Of a stretch of 64,000 bases of DNA, positions 60,856 through 64,000 are shown one piece after another. Numbering within the stretch: position 1 is the stretch's first letter; the number at the start of each line of letters is the position of its first letter. The notes beneath the pieces were generated by a model that saw nothing but the letters and a program-made list of their open reading frames with translations, had not been told where the DNA came from and ran no database searches. Source of the stretch: CAUTYU01 sp963545205 (GTDB lineage Bacteria > Desulfobacterota > Desulfovibrionia > Desulfovibrionales > Desulfomicrobiaceae); NCBI GenBank assembly GCA_963545205.1, contig CAUUHW010000004.1, forward strand, positions 1 to 64,000. The letters are read 5' to 3'. The position numbers and the translations under genes are program-made.

Positions 60856-62012
60856 GGCCAATACAAGTTGATCTGAAAAAATACACAACTGTCAGTAAGA
60901 ATGATTTTTTGCTGGACCTGCGGAAGATAAATGCTGATGACCGGCAGCAGTTATTGATGGCCGGTATTGATGTTGAAGAGGGTTTGCGCAGTGGTACATA
61001 TTTGCAGTTTGACCGTGATATGGTTCATTGCAAATCTTTTCAAAAAGGCGTTGAAGTCTGTGGAATAAAAGACGCTTTGAAAAAATATAACGGTCTTCCT
61101 GAATATTATTTTAATTTGATTGATCCTGATAAAGATGAATATACCCGCGCTGTAGCTGATGATTTGCATGGGGGTTATTTTATCCGTACTCAAAAGGGAG
61201 CGAAAATCGCGAATCCCGTGCAAACATGTATGTATATAAAAAAAAATGATGTTTCTCAAAATGTACACAATATCGTTGTTGTAGAGGAAGATTCTGAGGT
61301 ACATATTATTACAGGGTGCACGACATCACATGGTGTGCGTTCCGCTCTGCATCTTGCTGTTTCTGAATTTTATGTGAAAAAAGGCGGCAAACTGACCTAT
61401 ACAATGGTGCATGACTGGGGCGATGAAGTCATGGTTCGGCCGCGCACGGTTGGCGTTGTTGAAGAAGATGGGATTTTTCTCAATAACTATATTTTGCTGC
61501 ACAAGGTCCAGTCTGTTCAGAGCTATCCAACCATTTATCTGAACGCCCCAGGAGCTGTGGCCCGTTTTAATTCGGTGATCGTGACGCCAGAAGGCTCGCA
61601 TGTTGATTCTGGCAGCCGGATTGTTTTGAACGCTCCTGACACCAGGGGGGAAATCATTTCCCGTACTATTACAACCGGCGGAACCATTATTGCCAGAGGC
61701 GAAATTGTCGGCAATGCCGTGCCTGCCAGAGGCCATCTTGAATGCAAGGGCCTTATTCTGGGCGGGGGAACAATCCACGCTATTCCTGAATTGCAGGGAA
61801 ATGTTAATGGGGTGGAGCTTTCGCATGAGGCAGCTGTTGGGAAAATTGCCCAGGAAGAGATTGAATATCTTATGGCCCGTGGACTTGACGAAGATGAAGC
61901 CACTTCAACCATTGTGCGTGGCTTTTTGAATGTTGATATTATGGGCCTGCCCGAAGAACTGCGGGAAAATATTGAAAAAACCATTTCCGAAAACGAAAAG
62001 GACATGTTTTAG
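60843..62012 (+). CDS. sufB: Fe-S assembly scaffold SufB/SufD-like
   Basis: The 389-residue protein has the right-handed beta-helix core (VHNIVVVEEDSEVHIITGCT, MVHDWGDEVMVRPRTVGVVEEDG, and GNAVPARGHLECKGL) and the SufC-docking C-terminus (RGLDEDEATSTIVRGFLN). With SufC alone it forms the minimal two-gene type of the SUF system. ATG at 60843 has AAGGAG eight bases upstream. Confidence 0.92.
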   Translation: MSELRPIQVDLKKYTTVSKNDFLLDLRKINADDRQQLLMAGIDVEEGLRSGTYLQFDRDMVHCKSFQKGVEVCGIKDALKKYNGLPEYYFNLIDPDKDEYTRAVADDLHGGYFIRTQKGAKIANPVQTCMYIKKNDVSQNVHNIVVVEEDSEVHIITGCTTSHGVRSALHLAVSEFYVKKGGKLTYTMVHDWGDEVMVRPRTVGVVEEDGIFLNNYILLHKVQSVQSYPTIYLNAPGAVARFNSVIVTPEGSHVDSGSRIVLNAPDTRGEIISRTITTGGTIIARGEIVGNAVPARGHLECKGLILGGGTIHAIPELQGNVNGVELSHEAAVGKIAQEEIEYLMARGLDEDEATSTIVRGFLNVDIMGLPEELRENIEKTISENEKDMF

Positions 62013-62430
62013 CAGTCCTTCAGTCTGAAAAAAAGAGACGATGTACACGGAGAGCCTTGTGCCCTCCTGTTTTTTCTTTCCGGTTTGTTTTTTCATTTTT
62101 TTGTAAGATATTTTTTTACTATTTATTTTAACCTTGAATTCATTTTTTTTCATTTTATTCTACATATACTCACTCTCTCTTGTAGCGTCTTAACCGTAAT
62201 ATATTTCTATCGTAATTTTTATTTTTAAAGATATTTCTAGCTGTCATTGAATAAGTTGAAAATTCAGGCTGTACAAAATCATCAGACGCGAGGCATAAAT
62301 ATGCTTAAAGCGGACTGTTGGTACATGAAAATTTGATTTTTTTGAAACAAAATTGGCGAAGCAAATGATGTTTTTTCAAAGAGATGCTCAGGGCTGTTAA
62401 TCAGGTCGTTTGATGAACATTGGAGGACAT
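62013..62430. other. Intergenic region before the second chemotaxis receptor
   Basis: This 418-base, very AT-rich gap holds no gene. A weak GGAG/CTCC hairpin with TGTTTTTT lies near 62050-62080 and could end the suf operon. No sigma28 or sigma54 promoter was recognised for the receptor. Confidence 0.35.
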
Positions 62431-64000
62431 ATGAAAAATATGGGTATTGGATTGAGATTGAATTTCATGGTCGTTTTTTTGTTATCTGTCACGTGTATTT
62501 CAATTATTATAATTTCTACCTTTTTATTCCGTAACGCTTTGGAAAAAGAGATTTTGACCAATGGTCTTCCTGCCAAGGTAAATGAGGTTGTGGCGATTAT
62601 CGACAAACAGCTTGTGTCTCCAGCTACGACTTTGGAAGCTGTGGCAAATCACCCTTGGCTCGTTGGCTGGATCAAAAATGGAGAAGACCCTGAGAGTCTC
62701 CCTCTTGTTTTTAAGGCCAGCCGTAAAGTCGCTGCAATGCACAACACCATAGGGGTCAATCTTATTATTCGTTCCACTGCCAACTATTATGAATTTGTCA
62801 ATGGACAGGAAACAACCAAAAAACTTGACCCGGAAATAGACGGCTGGTTTTTTGCCTTTGAAAAATCAAGGGCCTCTCTTCAAATAGATGTCTATGGTCC
62901 GGGAAATGGTCAATATTCAAATATGGCCTTTATTGACCGCCGGATTGAAGATGGTAACGGAACTTTTCTTGGACTGCTGGCCATTGGTCTTGATGTGCGG
63001 GAACTGCTTAAACACATTGCTTCCAGCCGTATTGGAAAAAAAGGAGAGACTTTTCTCGTTGGGAAAGATGGAAAGATTATGTTGCATGCTGTTCAGGATT
63101 TAAACGGCAAGCAGCTTTCCGATATAAAGGGATTTGCGTCATTTTCCAGAGATATCCTTCAAAAGGATTCCATGACCTTTGAAACTGTCGATGCAAGTGG
63201 AGAAGAACTCTTTGTTTCCACAAGGAGCATTCCTGTTTTGAATGCCGTTGTTGTAACTGTTGCCAATGTTTCTGAACTGTTGGCTGACGTGAATAAGGCC
63301 TGGGTATTTTCTGCTGTTGTCGGCGGAGGTGTTTTACTTGTCAGTTTTTTGTTTTCAACTTTTTTTGCAAAAACTATTACCAAGCCGATTACGCATATTC
63401 TTCATTACGCTGAAAATGTTGCTGCCGAGCGCGAGGCTGTTGCTCCGGCTTCCTCTTCTATAAAGGAAGTTGAAAAATTACGTCTGACACTGAATACTAT
63501 TGTTCAGTCCATGGCCGAGAGGTTTCGGCAAGTACAAGAAAAAAATGAAGAAGCTGAACAGGCTTTATCCCGAAGTGAAATTGCCCTGACAGAGGCACAA
63601 CAAAGCAAACTGCAGGCAGAGGCGAAACAGGAAAGCATGTATCGGGTTGCCGAACAACTGGAAAAAATTGTATCCGTTGTATCTTCCGCTTCAGAGCAAC
63701 TTTCCGCTCAGATTGAACAAAGTAGCAAAGGAGCTGAACAGCAGGCCGAGCGAGTAGCGGAAACTGCCACGGCTATGGAAGAAATGAATGGAGCCGTATT
63801 GGAGGTGGCCCGCAATGCGGGGCAAGCTTCAGAGCTTTCCGGTCAAGCCAAAGAAAAGGCCCAAGCCGGAGCGAAAATAGTCAGGGAAACCGGCGAGAGC
63901 ATGACTGCCTTGCAGCAACAATCCGAAGCCCTGAAAGCGGACATGAACGAACTGGACGAACACGCCACGTCTATTTCCCAGATTATGGGTGTTATTTCTG
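62431..64000 (+). CDS. Methyl-accepting chemotaxis protein (cut by window edge)
   Basis: Starts with ATG at 62431, four bases after GGAGG; an earlier in-frame ATG at 62413 adds six residues. Visible are 523 residues: an N-terminal helix (9-31), a Cache-like periplasmic sensor (about 35-285) with DRRIEDGNGTFLGLLAIGLDV, a second helix (about 290-313), a HAMP-like linker, a coiled coil, and the start of the signalling domain (VSSASEQLSAQIEQSSKGAEQQAERVAETATAMEEMN). The CheW-contact tip is past the end. The ligand is unknown. Confidence 0.9.
   Translation, partial: MKNMGIGLRLNFMVVFLLSVTCISIIIISTFLFRNALEKEILTNGLPAKVNEVVAIIDKQLVSPATTLEAVANHPWLVGWIKNGEDPESLPLVFKASRKVAAMHNTIGVNLIIRSTANYYEFVNGQETTKKLDPEIDGWFFAFEKSRASLQIDVYGPGNGQYSNMAFIDRRIEDGNGTFLGLLAIGLDVRELLKHIASSRIGKKGETFLVGKDGKIMLHAVQDLNGKQLSDIKGFASFSRDILQKDSMTFETVDASGEELFVSTRSIPVLNAVVVTVANVSELLADVNKAWVFSAVVGGGVLLVSFLFSTFFAKTITKPITHILHYAENVAAEREAVAPASSSIKEVEKLRLTLNTIVQSMAERFRQVQEKNEEAEQALSRSEIALTEAQQSKLQAEAKQESMYRVAEQLEKIVSVVSSASEQLSAQIEQSSKGAEQQAERVAETATAMEEMNGAVLEVARNAGQASELSGQAKEKAQAGAKIVRETGESMTALQQQSEALKADMNELDEHATSISQIMGVIS

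Noticed and set aside
62013..62430. Sigma28 or sigma54 promoter for the second chemotaxis receptor
   Set aside because: No sequence fits either consensus well enough.

Overview
The window looks like a chromosomal segment of an anaerobic, Gram-negative bacterium of the Desulfovibrio type (Desulfobacterota). The main reasons are a periplasmic two-subunit [FeFe] hydrogenase very close to Desulfovibrio HydA/HydB, its maturases HydE, HydF and HydG, a Desulfovibrio-length RpoD (591 aa), the rpsU-yqeY-mutS2-dnaG-rpoD housekeeping block, a minimal SufC-SufB Fe-S system and an RluD-CoaE fusion. No CRISPR array, rRNA, insertion sequence or prophage was seen. Both ends cut through methyl-accepting chemotaxis receptors.

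Layout. 1-6846: a truncated chemotaxis receptor and a large alpha-2-macroglobulin. 7180-11175: a four-gene operon of a coiled-coil protein, a membrane protein with a roadblock-like cytosolic part and an OmpA-like periplasmic end, a Ras-like GTPase and a diguanylate cyclase. 11210-13117: a DsbD-type reductase on the minus strand. 13281: tRNA-Lys. 13525-14940: a CnrYXH-like ECF sigma module (anti-sigma, periplasmic sensor, sigma). 15158-20522: six overlapping genes (His-rich periplasmic protein, NapH-like ferredoxin, double-cubane-type 2-hydroxyacyl-CoA dehydratase homologue, its ATP-driven activator, a TauE/SafE/DsbD-like membrane protein, an exported split-barrel flavoprotein), then three TonB-dependent receptors and a DUF4198 protein (to 27495). 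The sigma operon and the six-gene operon carry the same promoter motif at the same internal spacing, so I read 13.4-20.5 kb, and probably the receptors to 27.5 kb, as one regulon. It looks like a reductive import or detoxification system for a metal or metal complex, and it is the best candidate here for an undescribed system.

27669-33220 (minus): hydG-hydE-hydA-hydB, then a terminator, then hydF. 33609-39177: an RRM RNA-binding protein, tRNA-Met, nth-tgt, a YitT transporter-like gene, aroK, a DUF2062 gene and rsmA. 39423-47456: HU with a tiny membrane-protein gene behind it, then rpsU-yqeY-mutS2-dnaG-rpoD and an exported nuclease. 47471-48144: a decayed, truncated trkA. 48169-58248 (minus): a type II secretion or type IV pilus-like assembly operon with no pilin genes, with a PilM-PilN fusion, a trypsin-like protease and a secretin carrying a C-terminal TPR region. 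58329-62012: RluD-CoaE fusion and SufC-SufB. 62431-64000: a second, truncated chemotaxis receptor.

A degenerate AT-rich repeat family occupies at least four intergenic gaps (about 15.0, 27.6, 31.75 and 36.1 kb). All functions are read from motifs and gene order; no database search was run.
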